Origin: Martensiomyces pterosporus
Taxonomy: Eukaryota; Kickxellomycota; Kickxellomycetes; Kickxellales; Kickxellaceae
Assembly: GCA_025201845.1 (NCBI GenBank)
Contig: MU603994.1
Span: 1 to 64,000, forward strand
Direction of reading: 5' to 3'
Length of the DNA: 64,000 bases
In this document: positions 10,104 through 19,702 of the stretch, one piece after another
Layout: every line of letters starts with the position of its first letter
Numbering within the stretch: the first letter of the stretch is position 1
The notes under the pieces: model-generated
Told to the model about the DNA's origin: nothing
Seen by the model: only the letters and a program-made list of their open reading frames with translations
Database searches by the model: none
Program-made: the position numbers and the translations under genes

Positions 10104-11806
10104 CTATGTTGGCAGCCCCTGCGGAGAAAGGAAGATGTCGTCGATAATCTGCTGGTTCTTTTTGGATGATCGCTGGAATGGAGCCAAATCACGCACATTC
10201 GTATCGTCGATAGGCAGAAGCGCACGCGACTGCGACGTCTCCGTAGTGTTGCTTTTTGTAGTGTTTGTGCGAATTGTAGATGCCGAGTTGATGTTAGCAT
10301 TGCGCAAAACAGACGGCTGTCTGCTGGAGAACGAGTTGCCTGTTGTGGAGTTTTCTCTGCCATTCCGGTTGCTAGATTCGCTTGTGATCATATCGTTGAG
10401 ATCTGTGAGAAGCATGGATCTGTCGAGGGGCGGGACATCAAAGTTTTCAGGGCCGCCCACCTGTGTGATGTAGATAGAGAGCTACAGCAAGCATGCAGAC
10501 AAACCACAAAGCACCTGCGGGTGTGACTGGCGTGCGATTAGCAGAGATAGGGGGCCATCAGCGCAAGCTGGAAGCGAAAGAAGAAAACGAGGCTCAGGAA
10601 CCACAAGATTGCAAGAGTGATACTGGCGCTGCTCCTTGCAAGAGCCACGTGCGCATCGTGCCGCAGGTAGAGGTGCAAAACAGGCGAGCTCTGTCAGTAG
10701 AAAACTGCCAAGTGTCTGCACCCATGCACGTCACGTTTTCCGACGTTTGTGTGCATGGCGTGCGTGCAGGATGCGGAAGCGAAAAACATAGCATGGAGAG
10801 TGGGATGGCTGCTGCTGCTGCGCTTTATTTTGGCGATAGCAGGAGCAGCAGAAGCAGCAGAAGCAGCAGCAGCTGGCATAGGGAGACACACAGCGAGCCA
10901 CATGTCGCCCAACAGTCGCCAATGATGGAGTGCAAAAGAAGCATACCTTTAGTGTGCAGTTGAGCTTGCACTCTTGGAGAAAGTAGCGCCTTGACGAGCC
11001 AGATAGCCGGGCATATTCCGAGAGATTGACAGCGAGCTCCCCGATCTTCACACGCACATGAGGGTACACCTCCTACGTTGAGTATTAAAACGCGTTGGGT
11101 CCAGGCAAAAGAAAAAGCCCAGGTTTAACAGCAGCACTGGCAAAGGCAATAGGCAAAGGCAAAGGCAAAGGCAAAGGCAAAGGCAATAGGTGCAAAACAA
11201 ACATGCAGACTGCGATGATCAGACATCAGAGTGCCTTCTTTTGGCATCCTTCTTTTGACATGATTTTCCGGGCTGGTGCGTGCTGCTTCTTTTGGCGTAC
11301 GGGACTAGCAGCATGCGCACACATACACGCGAGAGATCTAGATAGTATTTTCCCTGTAGTGTCGAGTAGACAGCACGGCCTGCAGTGCCATATTTTGCCT
11401 ACCTGCTTGATGGACACCCTGAGCCCGCAGGGCGTGAGCACAGCGTCCTTGCCTACGGGGATGTCGATGCTTTTCTCGACTACATACGACCATTTGACCT
11501 CACGGTTGGCCACGGGCACCCTACGCGGTCACTTTGCGAAATAAACAAGCAGCATTAGTAGTGTCGAACTGACCCTGGCGTGGAAGATAGGTGCGTACAT
11601 GGCGAGAAGCTCGGGAGAAAGCAGATATCGCAGGCAAACTCCGCGCACTGTGCCTACCTAGCCGATGAGCCGCTGTGGTCCTGGCATTTCCATTTGGCGT
11701 AGAACAGGCCGTTCAGCGGCGGTACGTTGTTGAGGTCGTCAATTCGCAGCACCACGTTGAAGGTGGCAATGCGCGTGCGAGGCACAAAGAAGTTTTGTAT
11801 AGCCAT
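10104..11806 (-). CDS. NT-C2 domain protein (EEIG1/EHBP1-type C2), four exons
   Basis: Exons are 11806-11658, 11520-11403, 11072-10947 and 10481-10104, giving 256 residues. Each junction preserves the frame of an N-terminal C2 (NT-C2) domain: FNVVLRIDDLNNVPPLNGLFYAKWK, then VPVANREVKWSY, IPVGKDAVLTPCGLRVSIKQ, VRVKIGELAVNLSEYA, and CTLKLSIYITQVGGP. The domain fills residues 12 to about 140. The tail after LLTDLNDMITSES is Ser/Asn/Thr-rich and ends with IIDDIF, a short C-terminal motif I recall from fungal relatives. NT-C2 domains are thought to bind membranes or cytoskeletal adaptors; the specific role is unknown. All donors are GTAGG or GTATG and all acceptors are TAG. Introns 2 and 3 contain simple repeats, listed separately. 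Exon boundaries are inferred from frame and homology. Confidence 0.88.
10843..10870. repeat. AGCAGA/CAG triplet tract in intron 3 of the NT-C2 gene
   Basis: An imperfect run of cag and agcagc triplets lies inside the third intron of the NT-C2 gene, not in coding sequence. Confidence 0.7.
11152..11187. repeat. GGCAAA hexanucleotide repeat in intron 2 of the NT-C2 gene
   Basis: Five perfect GGCAAA units are followed by one GGCAAT variant, with further partial units from 11139. The tract lies inside the second intron of the NT-C2 gene. Confidence 0.9.
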
Positions 11807-12409
11807 GCTACAGAGACTGAGCGTGTGCGAGAAGAGGTGCTGGCAGGCAGAAGCGCATATATTTACAAAGAGAGCGAGAGAAAAAAAGCGGCAGCAAGAA
11901 GCGGGGCTTGCGGAGGAAGCTAAAAAGAGGGACAAAAGCGGAGCGGAAATAGGCTGGTGCTAATTTCTGTAGCTGTTTTGCTGCATAAAAACGAGATGAG
12001 CAAGAAAGAAATCAGGGTGAGTGGAGAAAAAACACTGATGTTTCACTCGAATCTGCGTGCTGCCCAGGTGGTTCTATGGCTTGCGCCCTGTGGCCTGCTG
12101 CTGCCTTGTGGCCTGCTAGCTCCTGTGGCCTGCTGCTGCCTTGTGGCCTGCTAGCTCCTGTGGCCTGTTGTGGTAGCCAGTGTAAATAGAGGGCCACACC
12201 TTTTGGATGCTGCGTCGTGTGACGGCATTTCCCAGCAGCAGCAACTGCAGCTGAGCTCTGTAGCGCAACGAAGCCAAATAGGCCTACTCCACCATTGCGC
12301 TCAGGATGGTCGCCAATGATGGATGCACTAGACCCCATGTACTGCCATACAAAAGAACATAGGCACAGCTGTGTTTGTATTAAAAGGGCCTTCGAACAGC
12401 CATGTGTTT
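11807..12409. other. Intergenic region upstream of the NT-C2 gene
   Basis: This 603-base interval runs from the NT-C2 start codon to the stop codon of the EEF1AKMT4-like gene, both on the minus strand. It should hold the NT-C2 promoter. A 35-base tandem repeat at 12087-12173 is the only structured element. I see no open frame with family similarity. Confidence 0.6.
12087..12173. repeat. 35-base tandem repeat, about 2.4 copies
   Basis: Two adjacent identical 35-base units start at 12087 and 12122 (each begins cctgtggcctgctgctgcct), followed by a partial third copy from 12157. Each unit itself contains two variants of a tgtggcctgct core. The repeat lies upstream of the NT-C2 start codon. Confidence 0.9.
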
Positions 12410-13069
12410 TCACTTGGCTGCTGCGCCCTTCTTGGTCAAGATATAGACGAAATAGTCGAATCCCCCGTCATTCAGCTTCTCGATCTCGAGCTCCCACGAG
12501 TCGCGGATCAAGTGCCGCTTTCTAAAGTGCGGCTGTCCAAATGTGATCCAAATGAACCTTCCATTGTCTCCCAGCACACGCTCCACTTCATCCACCTCTC
12601 TGGCCACATTCTCACAGAGCTCCTTGGAGGGCTCCCACACGTCGCCTTTCTCGCACATCAGCGCATCGAGCGTTCCCTTGTCGATGGCCACGTCGATCGA
12701 CCCTGACTCAAGCTCTAGCTGACGCACGTCCATCACCTCCCACGTCATTCTGGGCTGGTGGCTAGTGCGCTGTCGCATTTGGCCCACCACTATGTCGCTG
12801 TAGTCGACGTTGACAATGTTTTCGTACCCGTCGTCGTACATATCGCCTGAAAGCGTGGAGTTTCCGCACCCTAGCATCAATATGCGCGACTCCTTGTCTG
12901 GGATGTGCCGACCGAACAGCGGCTTGAGGTCCTCGTATGTCTTGAACCAGTCAAATGCCTCGTCTGGCTCTTGCTCGTACCGCTTCTGCCAGTACTCCTT
13001 TGTGCCATACTCGGCATTGCTTTCTGGCAACACAGAGAGATCAGTGCTTGCGGCTGGCTTGGTGCTCAT
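12410..13069 (-). CDS. EEF1AKMT4/METTL13-family lysine methyltransferase
   Basis: A class I SAM-dependent methyltransferase of 219 residues in a single exon. The opening EYGTKEYWQKRYEQEPDEAFDWFKTYEDL is the substrate-side signature of the EEF1AKMT4/METTL13-N family. The SAM site ILMLGCGNSTLS lies at about 63-74, followed by NIVNVDYSDIVV, WEVMDVRQL and DVAIDKGTLDALM. The C-terminal part includes ERVLGDNGRFIWITFGQPHFRKRHL. The human relative methylates elongation factor eEF1A; the same substrate is plausible here but is inferred from the family. The gene diverges from PEX4. The length matches the stand-alone enzyme, with no fused endothelin-converting peptidase. Confidence 0.88.
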   Translation of the reverse strand: MSTKPAASTDLSVLPESNAEYGTKEYWQKRYEQEPDEAFDWFKTYEDLKPLFGRHIPDKESRILMLGCGNSTLSGDMYDDGYENIVNVDYSDIVVGQMRQRTSHQPRMTWEVMDVRQLELESGSIDVAIDKGTLDALMCEKGDVWEPSKELCENVAREVDEVERVLGDNGRFIWITFGQPHFRKRHLIRDSWELEIEKLNDGGFDYFVYILTKKGAAAK

Positions 13070-13185
13070 TGTGGGGGGTGTCGCTGTGGTGTTTTATGTT
13101 GCGAAATCAGTCGCTGGCGGAGCGGGAACTAGTAGCAAGCCGCGCAATACGTCCAGGCGCCTTGAAAGAGCAGAAGATCAACAAG

Positions 13186-13216
<31 letters not shown>

Positions 13217-13509
13217 CGGAAAAGCTGCAGCCAGCCCAACCCCCGGGCGCCGATAGCGGCAAGCCCTCCATGCCGCCGCTAATAATGGGGCCAGTTGTGA
13301 CCACGGCACCCTGCCACCAGAGTGAAAGCGAGTAGCCGCCCTTCACAGCGCGGTTTCTTTTTCCTGCACGAGACAAGCCAGCCCACGAAGCACATGCCAC
13401 TTGCTCTTCTCTTGTTTCCGAGAAGAAAAAACGGCGATACTCCAATTTCATTCCTCTATTTCATTTACAATAGAAGCGCCTCTTTTGCCATCGCATATAC
13501 ACAGCCGAA
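13070..13509. promoter_or_regulatory. Divergent intergenic region EEF1AKMT4-like / PEX4
   Basis: This 440-base interval lies between two outward start codons. It includes a (GCAG)8 microsatellite at 13185-13216. The PEX4-proximal part is pyrimidine- and A/T-rich, like a fungal leader. No other site is recognisable. Confidence 0.5.
13185..13216. repeat. (GCAG)8 tetranucleotide microsatellite
   Basis: Eight perfect consecutive GCAG units lie in the shared upstream region of PEX4 and the EEF1AKMT4-like gene. The tract is likely length-variable between strains. Confidence 0.95.
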
Positions 13510-13971
13510 ATGGCATCTGTCATGAAGAGACTGCTGAAGGAGCTGCAAGATGCTCAGAGAGACCTGAGCGGCGAAATCGCCGCGTTGGCCCCTGTCGACG
13601 ACGAAAACATTCTCCAGTGGAGGGCCGTTCTGCACGGCCCTCGGGACACGCCGTACGAGGGAGGTGCCTTTGAGCTCCGCATCGACGTCCCGGAGCAGTA
13701 CCCGATAAGGCCCCCTGCTCTTACTTTTGTCACCCCGGTCTGCCACCCAAATGTGCACTTTGAGACTGGCGAGATATGCCTGGACATCCTGAAAACCCAG
13801 TGGTCTCCTGCCTGGACGCTCAAGTCGACTTGCTTGGCTATCCATGTGCTGCTGGCCAACCCCGAGCCATCGAGCCCGCTCAACTGCGATGCAGCAAACC
13901 TCCTGCGTTGCGGAGACACGCTGGGCTACAACTCGCTGGTTAGCCTGTATACACACATGTACGCTCAGTAA
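13510..13971 (+). CDS. PEX4: PEX4, peroxisomal ubiquitin-conjugating enzyme E2
   Basis: An E2 that monoubiquitinates the import receptor Pex5 at the peroxisome so it can be recycled. It has 153 residues and one UBC fold. The HPN motif is at 79-81 and the active cysteine is C90 in GEICLDILKTQWSPAW. The block ANPEPSSPLNCDAANLLRCGD is characteristic of Pex4 rather than Ubc13 or Ubc4. It is shorter than S. cerevisiae Pex4 (183 residues) and lacks the N-terminal extension. An AATAAA-type signal lies near 14029, about 60 bases past the stop codon. The gene is convergent with GCV1. Confidence 0.93.
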   Translation: MASVMKRLLKELQDAQRDLSGEIAALAPVDDENILQWRAVLHGPRDTPYEGGAFELRIDVPEQYPIRPPALTFVTPVCHPNVHFETGEICLDILKTQWSPAWTLKSTCLAIHVLLANPEPSSPLNCDAANLLRCGDTLGYNSLVSLYTHMYAQ

Positions 13972-14088
13972 CCGCTTTTTATCTATCCAACCGAAACTGT
14001 AACACTAGATGCGAGGTATCCTGGTCTAATAATAAACTACTTTTCAGAAACAGCTGGTGGCAGCAAGCGGCTGACTGGCCTGCGCAGT

Positions 14089-15279
14089 TTAGATCTTGTG
14101 GTAGCCGGCAGGGACAAAGGGCATCTTGACAACCTTGGCATTCTGGATGCGGTTGCGGACCTTGACCTTGAGCTCAGTGTCCTTCTTGTTGAAGCCCTTC
14201 TTGACGTAGGCCATGGCGATGTTCTTGCCCAGAGAGGGGGCAGGAACGCCAGACGTGATCTCGCCAATCTCCTCGCCCTCAAGAGAGAGAACCTTGGCAT
14301 GGGCGCGCGCAGGGGCACCCTCAACGACGAGACCGACGCGCCGGCGAACGCCGCCCTTCTTTGCGACCTGGTCGAGGATGATGTCCGCACCGATGAACCC
14401 ACCCTCTGCGCGACGGCGCTTGCCGATCGTCCACACGAGGTTGGCCTCCATGGGCGTGGTGGTGGCGTCAATGTCGGACCCATACAGGCACAGGCCGGCC
14501 TCGAGGCGCAGGGAGTCGCGGGCACCAAGACCAGCAAGCTTGACCTCGGGGTTCTCCAGAAGAGCCTCTGTGATCGAGACGACCTCACCAGTGGGAATCG
14601 AGAGCTCGAAGCCGTCCTCCCCAGTGTAGCCGGAGCGGGCAACGTGGCAAGGGATGCCCTTGATGTCGAGGAGCTGGCCAGTCATGAATGGCATCTTGCC
14701 CAGGTCGACGCCAGCCAGCTTCTCCAGCGCCTTCTGCGACGAGGGTCCCTGGAGAGCAATCAGCGAGTGGTCCTCGATCTTGAGCACCTCGACGTCGGCG
14801 CCCTTGTCCTGGAAGACCTTGGCATACCTCTGCAGATGCGCAAGGTCCTTGTCGGCGCAGCCAGCGTTGGACACGACGTAGAGCGAGTCCTTCTGCTGGG
14901 TAATGATGGTGTCGTCTTCGATGCCGCCCTGCTCGTTTGTGAACAGGGAGAGGGTGGATCCGCCAACCGGCAGCTCCTGGAGATCAGCAACCACAAGATG
15001 CTCGAGGAACCTGTGGCGGTCCCTGCCGACAACGCGGGTCTGGAGCATGTGGGACACATCGAAGATCGAGGCGTGCTTGCGGGTGTGCAGGTGGGAGTCG
15101 AGTGCGCCCTGGTCGGCATACACAAGCGGCATGTCCCAGCCAGCAAAGGGACCGAACTTTGCGCCGTGCGTCTTGTGCAGATCGTAGAGAGCTGTGCGCT
15201 GAGAGGCGGCGGCGGTGCTCATGAGGCGGGGCCCAATGGCAAGCTTGGAGCGCTGAAGAGAGCGGGTGATGGTAGCCAT
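14089..15279 (-). CDS. GCV1: Aminomethyltransferase, glycine cleavage system T-protein
   Basis: The T-protein transfers the aminomethyl carbon from the lipoylated H-protein to tetrahydrofolate, releasing ammonia, in the mitochondrial glycine cleavage complex. It has 396 residues from the ATG at 15279. The N-terminus MATITRSLQRSKLAIGPRLM is a typical mitochondrial presequence. The mature part starts TALYDLHKTHGAKFGPFAGWDMP, followed by ASIFDVSHMLQTRVVG, NEQGGIEDDTII, ALQGPSSQ, VARSGYTGEDGFELS and LGARDSLRLEAGLCLYGSD, all conserved folate-binding T-protein blocks. GCV_T and GCV_T C-terminal barrel domains are both present. Codon third positions are strongly G/C-biased, which suggests high expression. 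The gene is convergent with PEX4, 117 bases away. Confidence 0.96.
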   Translation of the reverse strand: MATITRSLQRSKLAIGPRLMSTAAASQRTALYDLHKTHGAKFGPFAGWDMPLVYADQGALDSHLHTRKHASIFDVSHMLQTRVVGRDRHRFLEHLVVADLQELPVGGSTLSLFTNEQGGIEDDTIITQQKDSLYVVSNAGCADKDLAHLQRYAKVFQDKGADVEVLKIEDHSLIALQGPSSQKALEKLAGVDLGKMPFMTGQLLDIKGIPCHVARSGYTGEDGFELSIPTGEVVSITEALLENPEVKLAGLGARDSLRLEAGLCLYGSDIDATTTPMEANLVWTIGKRRRAEGGFIGADIILDQVAKKGGVRRRVGLVVEGAPARAHAKVLSLEGEEIGEITSGVPAPSLGKNIAMAYVKKGFNKKDTELKVKVRNRIQNAKVVKMPFVPAGYHKI

Positions 15280-16114
15280 GGCGCGTCTGGGTTTACCTTG
15301 AACAGGAGTGTGTTAAGCAAGTAGCTGCCGCGAAGCGAGTGGAGCAGAATACAGAAAAAGAGGCAGGTGGGAAAGAGAGGAGCACAGAGCAGAAACGGTT
15401 GCAGCGGTGAGAAGAGAAGAGGACAGCGGGCGCCTTGGGCGCCTTTTTGACGGAGGTGGTAGCGTTTACATATGCGCGCACTCGAGCTCGGCCATGGGAG
15501 CATTCTCCAGCAGTACCAAAAAAAAAAAAAAATAGCTGGCCATCTTCCACCGTGCCATTTCTCGGATCGCTCACGCCTCAACGGCTGTTTTTGGGAAGAG
15601 AGAAGCTCGCCAGACAGGCGCCGGTCGCTTCCCCTTGCGCGTATTAAAAAATATTCTCCCCAGCGGCACACACTTATATCGCCGCTGTGGACCAGCAGAC
15701 AGAAGCCCCATGCTCGAGGCAGCAGGCAGCAGCACCAGAGCCAGCGCGATAGCTGCCCGGCAGCTCGCCGGCTCCACAGGAAGGCAGCGCTAGACGAGAC
15801 ACAAGTCGCTTGAGGAGAGTGGCGACATCCACGACAACGCGTGCACCCACATTTCCTTCTTTCACCAGCCTGCGCTCCTAATGCTGCTCTTTGAAGTAGG
15901 AAAGATACACGGAAGAAGCGTATTTATTGATGGAAACTCTATCCTATATCAAAAGCACAGAAATGAATAAGAAGTCATAAGGTAGGGAAGGAAAAGGAAA
16001 AGAGCTGGAGCGGGGAGTCGTTCGTTGGCAACACGAGGAAGTGGATGAATAAATGAGAGTGGGCGAGATGCAAAGAAAAAGGGATGTTCTAAAATGAGAG
16101 ACGTGGCAAGCCCT
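15280..16114. other. Intergenic region upstream of GCV1
   Basis: This 835-base interval runs from the GCV1 start to the stop codon of the PSP1-domain gene. It contains an A15 run at 15518-15532. No open frame shows family similarity, and no RNA gene was recognised. Confidence 0.6.
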
Positions 16115-19100
16115 CTAGTTTGTCTGCTGGCACATCCAAATCCGCGTTTTAAAGTGCTTGAACAGCTCGCGCACAAGCTCTCTGAAGTCCACACGGCGGT
16201 CGGCAGTAAAGTAGAACGTCAGCTTGCGGCGGTCAAACTGAAACTCGGCATCGACCACGCTCATCGACAACCGCCGCTGCGTCACTTTGCTCTGGCACAT
16301 CGACAGCGCCTTTTGCTCATCAACAACCTTGTTGCCCATCATGTCTGCCACCTCTCTCTGGTCCGCCTCGCGGAATATGCGCTTGATGTACACATCCTTC
16401 GCTGAAGACACGCTGCCCGCGCTGCTATGCGCAGCAGGGACGCTGGCAGCTGAGGCCGCCGATCCTACGACTGACGAAGCTGTGATTTGGGCAGATGCCG
16501 AAGGGCCGCTTGTTGGAGATGGCACTGGTGCTCCAGGCCCTGATGACGACGACGATGACGTCGTCGCCGTTGCCGTGCCCGATGGTGGCTGACTCTGTGC
16601 AGCCCTCGCCCCGCCCTTGCGCACATCACCGTGCCCATTGCTGCTTGATGGCCAGGCCGAATCAGGCTCCACAGCCGCCACGCTGCTGCCATCGGGTTGT
16701 TGGTCAACACCGCTGGCTGCTCCGCCAGCGGCAGCACTGGCTGCATCTGCCAGCGCGTTGCTGAACGACCTGATTGCCTCTGGTGTCGTGAGCTCCTCCT
16801 TGATCATACCGAGATCCACACCCCGATCGGCCTCCACGAGCACGAAAGTGCCTGGCTCAAACGCGTTGCTCAGCTGCGCCTTGGAATCTGCATCGGCAGA
16901 TGACGCTGGAACAGGAATTGCCGAGGCAGCCAGCGCAGGGATGAGCTTGGGCTCCATCCCCTTGCTGGGTGCGAAGTAGAGATCGCAGCGCTTGCCCTTG
17001 AACTGGACAACAAACACGCGTGTATCCCTGGGCAGCGACTGGAAAAGGATGCCCTTGCCCATGTCAGCAAACGGCATGTTGGGCGTGATCGTGGTGGCTG
17101 GATTTGGCATGACCGGGTGCGGCCCCGAGTGCGCTCCACCAGCAAGAGCCGGTGCGGGCGACATTAGCGGGATGCTTGGCAGCTGCACACCATGCGCAAG
17201 AGCTGGGTGGCTGGCTCGGCGCAAGTGTGGTGGCGGCAGCAGCTGTGGTTGCGTTTGCAGCGACTGTGGAGGTTGTGCTGCAGCAGGCATGGCCTGGAGG
17301 AGAGATGGTGCATGGCCATGAACATGGGGTTGCTGCTGGAAGGCCGCGTGCGGCTGCGAGTTGTTCTGTGGGATCGGCGGTGGCACCATGGGCCCGCCGT
17401 AGAACCCAGAGCGCGGGATGGCGCCAGGGTAAGCCGGGTTGCCGTTGCTGCTCCCAGACGGCATGCGTGCGAGAGGAAGGGTACCTGGGTACTGGTGGTA
17501 TGCCGCAGCACTCTGGTGCTGGAACTGAGTCTGCTGACCAGGCTGCAGGCCCCCCATGTGCCCGCTGTGATTTGGAACGCAGTACGCAGACATGCCCGGC
17601 GCGATAAACGGCGGCTGCACAGCTGAGCCAGTGTTCATGAAAGGCGGGTACATAGAAGCGTACTCGTTGCCGCTGCTGCTGCCAATGCCGAACCTTTGCG
17701 CGGTGTCGCTGCTCTCGAGTCCTTGGCCAGCGGAGCCACCCTCAGGCCCCATTGCGCCAACACCCATGCGCCTGTGCTGTGCGCTCTCGGAGCCGCCAGA
17801 TGACAGCATATGCAGACCTGTCCCTGCAAGCGAGTGGCGGCGATGCAGGGCCGACATGTTGGACAGAGGGTGGAATGGCTGCGCCTGGTGAAAGTCTGAC
17901 GTCCGCTCGAGGAGAATGTCTGCAGTGGATCTGCCAACAGCCGCCGTCGAGTCGCCCAGGGCCTCCGAGCTAGCGTCAAGAGATGGCCGGCGTATGTCCT
18001 TCAGCGACCTGACACGGGGCGGGAGGAAGGAGCCACTGCTAGCAGCACCATCAGCGACAGAGTCGCTGGCATCAGCTCTCAGCTCGCGGCGCACTGGAGA
18101 GGCAGGCGATGTAATGCTTATGCTGCCTTGCCCGAGGGCCATGCCTGGAGCCATGAAGTGAGGCTGCGGCAGCGCCAGCGTGTTTGGCGGCGAGCTCATG
18201 TTTCGCATCAGAACGCTGTCCATAAGGGCGGGAGGCGAGGCTGCAGTGGCTTGGTGATCCTCCTCGCGCATGGTGGGCAGGTGGAACCCAAATGGGCCAT
18301 ACCCAAGTGTTGGCGCGTACGCCGAGCTGTCGCCCAGCCCGGTGGCAAGGGTGCTCCTGGCGCTGCTGCCAGCTGCTGCAATGCTGCTCGCCTGTGACTT
18401 GGCAGAAGCACCACCACCAGAGGCAGCATGTGAGACGCCACTGCCATTGAGGCCATCAACAGCCCCGTTTGTCTGTGGGTTGCCACCACCGCCGGGAACA
18501 AGCACTGAGCCCATTGAGTATGAGGCCAGGGCATGGCTGTGCCCAGAATCGGCAGCATATTCCGAGAATCGACGTGCAGACGAGGCAGCAGCATCAGCAC
18601 TGCTGAAGTTGTTGCTGGTGCTGGCGCCAGCATCTACGCCAATGCCCGCGCCCATCATGCCAAACCGGCTGGCGCCAGTCGGCTGCTGCACCGTCTCAAG
18701 CGGAGAGGTGAGCTGGATGTCCAAGCTGGATGTCTGGTGGATCTTGGTCATGTTGAGGGACAGGCCAAGCGGGCTGACTGTTCGATTAGTGTTGCCGTAC
18801 GAGACAGAGCCCTGGCGAGAGAGAAAGCCAAAGTTGGATGAGGACACGGGGCTGATGGGGCCTGGCGAAATGGGCGTCTCTCCGGAGGCCATTGCAGAGA
18901 AGCGGCGCAGCGGGTTTGGCACAGCAAAAATGTTTGGCAGTGTCGTGGAGCGGCCGCGCAGTATTGCCTCGTCCAGGGCGGTGTAGTCAACATTGGCGCT
19001 CGCATTCGTGTCAGCAGCAGCAGCAGCCGCCGCCGCCGCTGATGCATCGCTGTGCGTGTAGTCGGTATGGTTGCTGCTACCGCCGCTGTAAAAGCCCAGT

Positions 19101-19702
19101 GTGTTTTGGTCGTGCTCGCCGGCGAGCCTTTCGTCAAGGCCAGTGCCAAAGGCCGGGCGATTGTGCGCAATGCTCAGCGTGTCATACCTCTTGCCAAGCG
19201 TGTGTATATCGACAGCGGAATCATATGTGCGAGCAGCGGCGGCAGAGCTGGCGGCTGGATCCGCCTGTACAGACGACCATGCGCCGATGTTTTCCAGAGT
19301 GGCTGACTGCTTGCCGTACTCGGCGAAAAGCGGCTGTGATGGCGGAGAGTCCATTGCTGGAGTGACTGGCGAGGAGGCTGGGGACGAGGATGAAGCGCAT
19401 GTCTCACGAGAGGCTTTTCTGTTGCTTTCATACATTCGAGGTGACTGTGTATCCAGAATATAGGAGTCGTTTGCAGTTGTTTGCAGGTGCCCAGACGTGG
19501 GTGGGGTGTCGGTGTCGCAAAAGTGTATAGGGCCGGGTGTACGTGCGCACAAGCGAGGCACGATCGGACCGGAGAGCGGCAGCGCAGAGGTGGGGTGCGC
19601 CCAAGTGGTTGCAGTAGATTCAGACGTGGATTTTGGCCGTGAATTATTGCGTGGTTTTGTTGGTTCTTGTATGGTAATCGAGGTGCCGAGGAGGAGGTTC
19701 AT
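16115..19702 (-). CDS. Large PSP1 C-terminal domain protein
   Basis: A 1195-residue single-exon frame. The last about 320 residues carry the PSP1 C-terminal domain: RVFVVQFKGKRCDLYF near 890, then GTFVLVEADRGVDLGMI, and at the end VYIKRIFREADQREVADM, LSMCQSKVTQRRLSMSVVDA and RKLTFYFTADRRVDFRELV. In yeast PSP1 suppresses DNA polymerase mutations, and the fold is shared with the bacterial YaaT family; biochemical function is poorly defined. A Ser/Ala-rich insert of about 100 residues splits the domain. The N-terminal 850 residues are low-complexity, rich in Ser, Gly, Pro, Gln and His, with a polyalanine tract encoded near 19017-19043. The start is uncertain: the ATG at 19702 is the first, but downstream ATGs are possible. 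A very long gene-free region lies upstream. Confidence 0.88.
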   Translation of the reverse strand: MNLLLGTSITIQEPTKPRNNSRPKSTSESTATTWAHPTSALPLSGPIVPRLCARTPGPIHFCDTDTPPTSGHLQTTANDSYILDTQSPRMYESNRKASRETCASSSSPASSPVTPAMDSPPSQPLFAEYGKQSATLENIGAWSSVQADPAASSAAAARTYDSAVDIHTLGKRYDTLSIAHNRPAFGTGLDERLAGEHDQNTLGFYSGGSSNHTDYTHSDASAAAAAAAAADTNASANVDYTALDEAILRGRSTTLPNIFAVPNPLRRFSAMASGETPISPGPISPVSSSNFGFLSRQGSVSYGNTNRTVSPLGLSLNMTKIHQTSSLDIQLTSPLETVQQPTGASRFGMMGAGIGVDAGASTSNNFSSADAAASSARRFSEYAADSGHSHALASYSMGSVLVPGGGGNPQTNGAVDGLNGSGVSHAASGGGASAKSQASSIAAAGSSARSTLATGLGDSSAYAPTLGYGPFGFHLPTMREEDHQATAASPPALMDSVLMRNMSSPPNTLALPQPHFMAPGMALGQGSISITSPASPVRRELRADASDSVADGAASSGSFLPPRVRSLKDIRRPSLDASSEALGDSTAAVGRSTADILLERTSDFHQAQPFHPLSNMSALHRRHSLAGTGLHMLSSGGSESAQHRRMGVGAMGPEGGSAGQGLESSDTAQRFGIGSSSGNEYASMYPPFMNTGSAVQPPFIAPGMSAYCVPNHSGHMGGLQPGQQTQFQHQSAAAYHQYPGTLPLARMPSGSSNGNPAYPGAIPRSGFYGGPMVPPPIPQNNSQPHAAFQQQPHVHGHAPSLLQAMPAAAQPPQSLQTQPQLLPPPHLRRASHPALAHGVQLPSIPLMSPAPALAGGAHSGPHPVMPNPATTITPNMPFADMGKGILFQSLPRDTRVFVVQFKGKRCDLYFAPSKGMEPKLIPALAASAIPVPASSADADSKAQLSNAFEPGTFVLVEADRGVDLGMIKEELTTPEAIRSFSNALADAASAAAGGAASGVDQQPDGSSVAAVEPDSAWPSSSNGHGDVRKGGARAAQSQPPSGTATATTSSSSSSGPGAPVPSPTSGPSASAQITASSVVGSAASAASVPAAHSSAGSVSSAKDVYIKRIFREADQREVADMMGNKVVDEQKALSMCQSKVTQRRLSMSVVDAEFQFDRRKLTFYFTADRRVDFRELVRELFKHFKTRIWMCQQTN

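Noticed and set aside
12087..12173. Possible CRISPR-like array
   Set aside because: Copies are directly adjacent with no spacers, and the host is a eukaryote; it is a simple tandem repeat.
14098..15324. 408-codon open frame on the plus strand opposite GCV1
   Set aside because: It mirrors the G/C-biased third positions of GCV1, and its translation has no family features. Similar long antisense frames lie opposite RPL3, CDK5RAP1 and the calcium ATPase.
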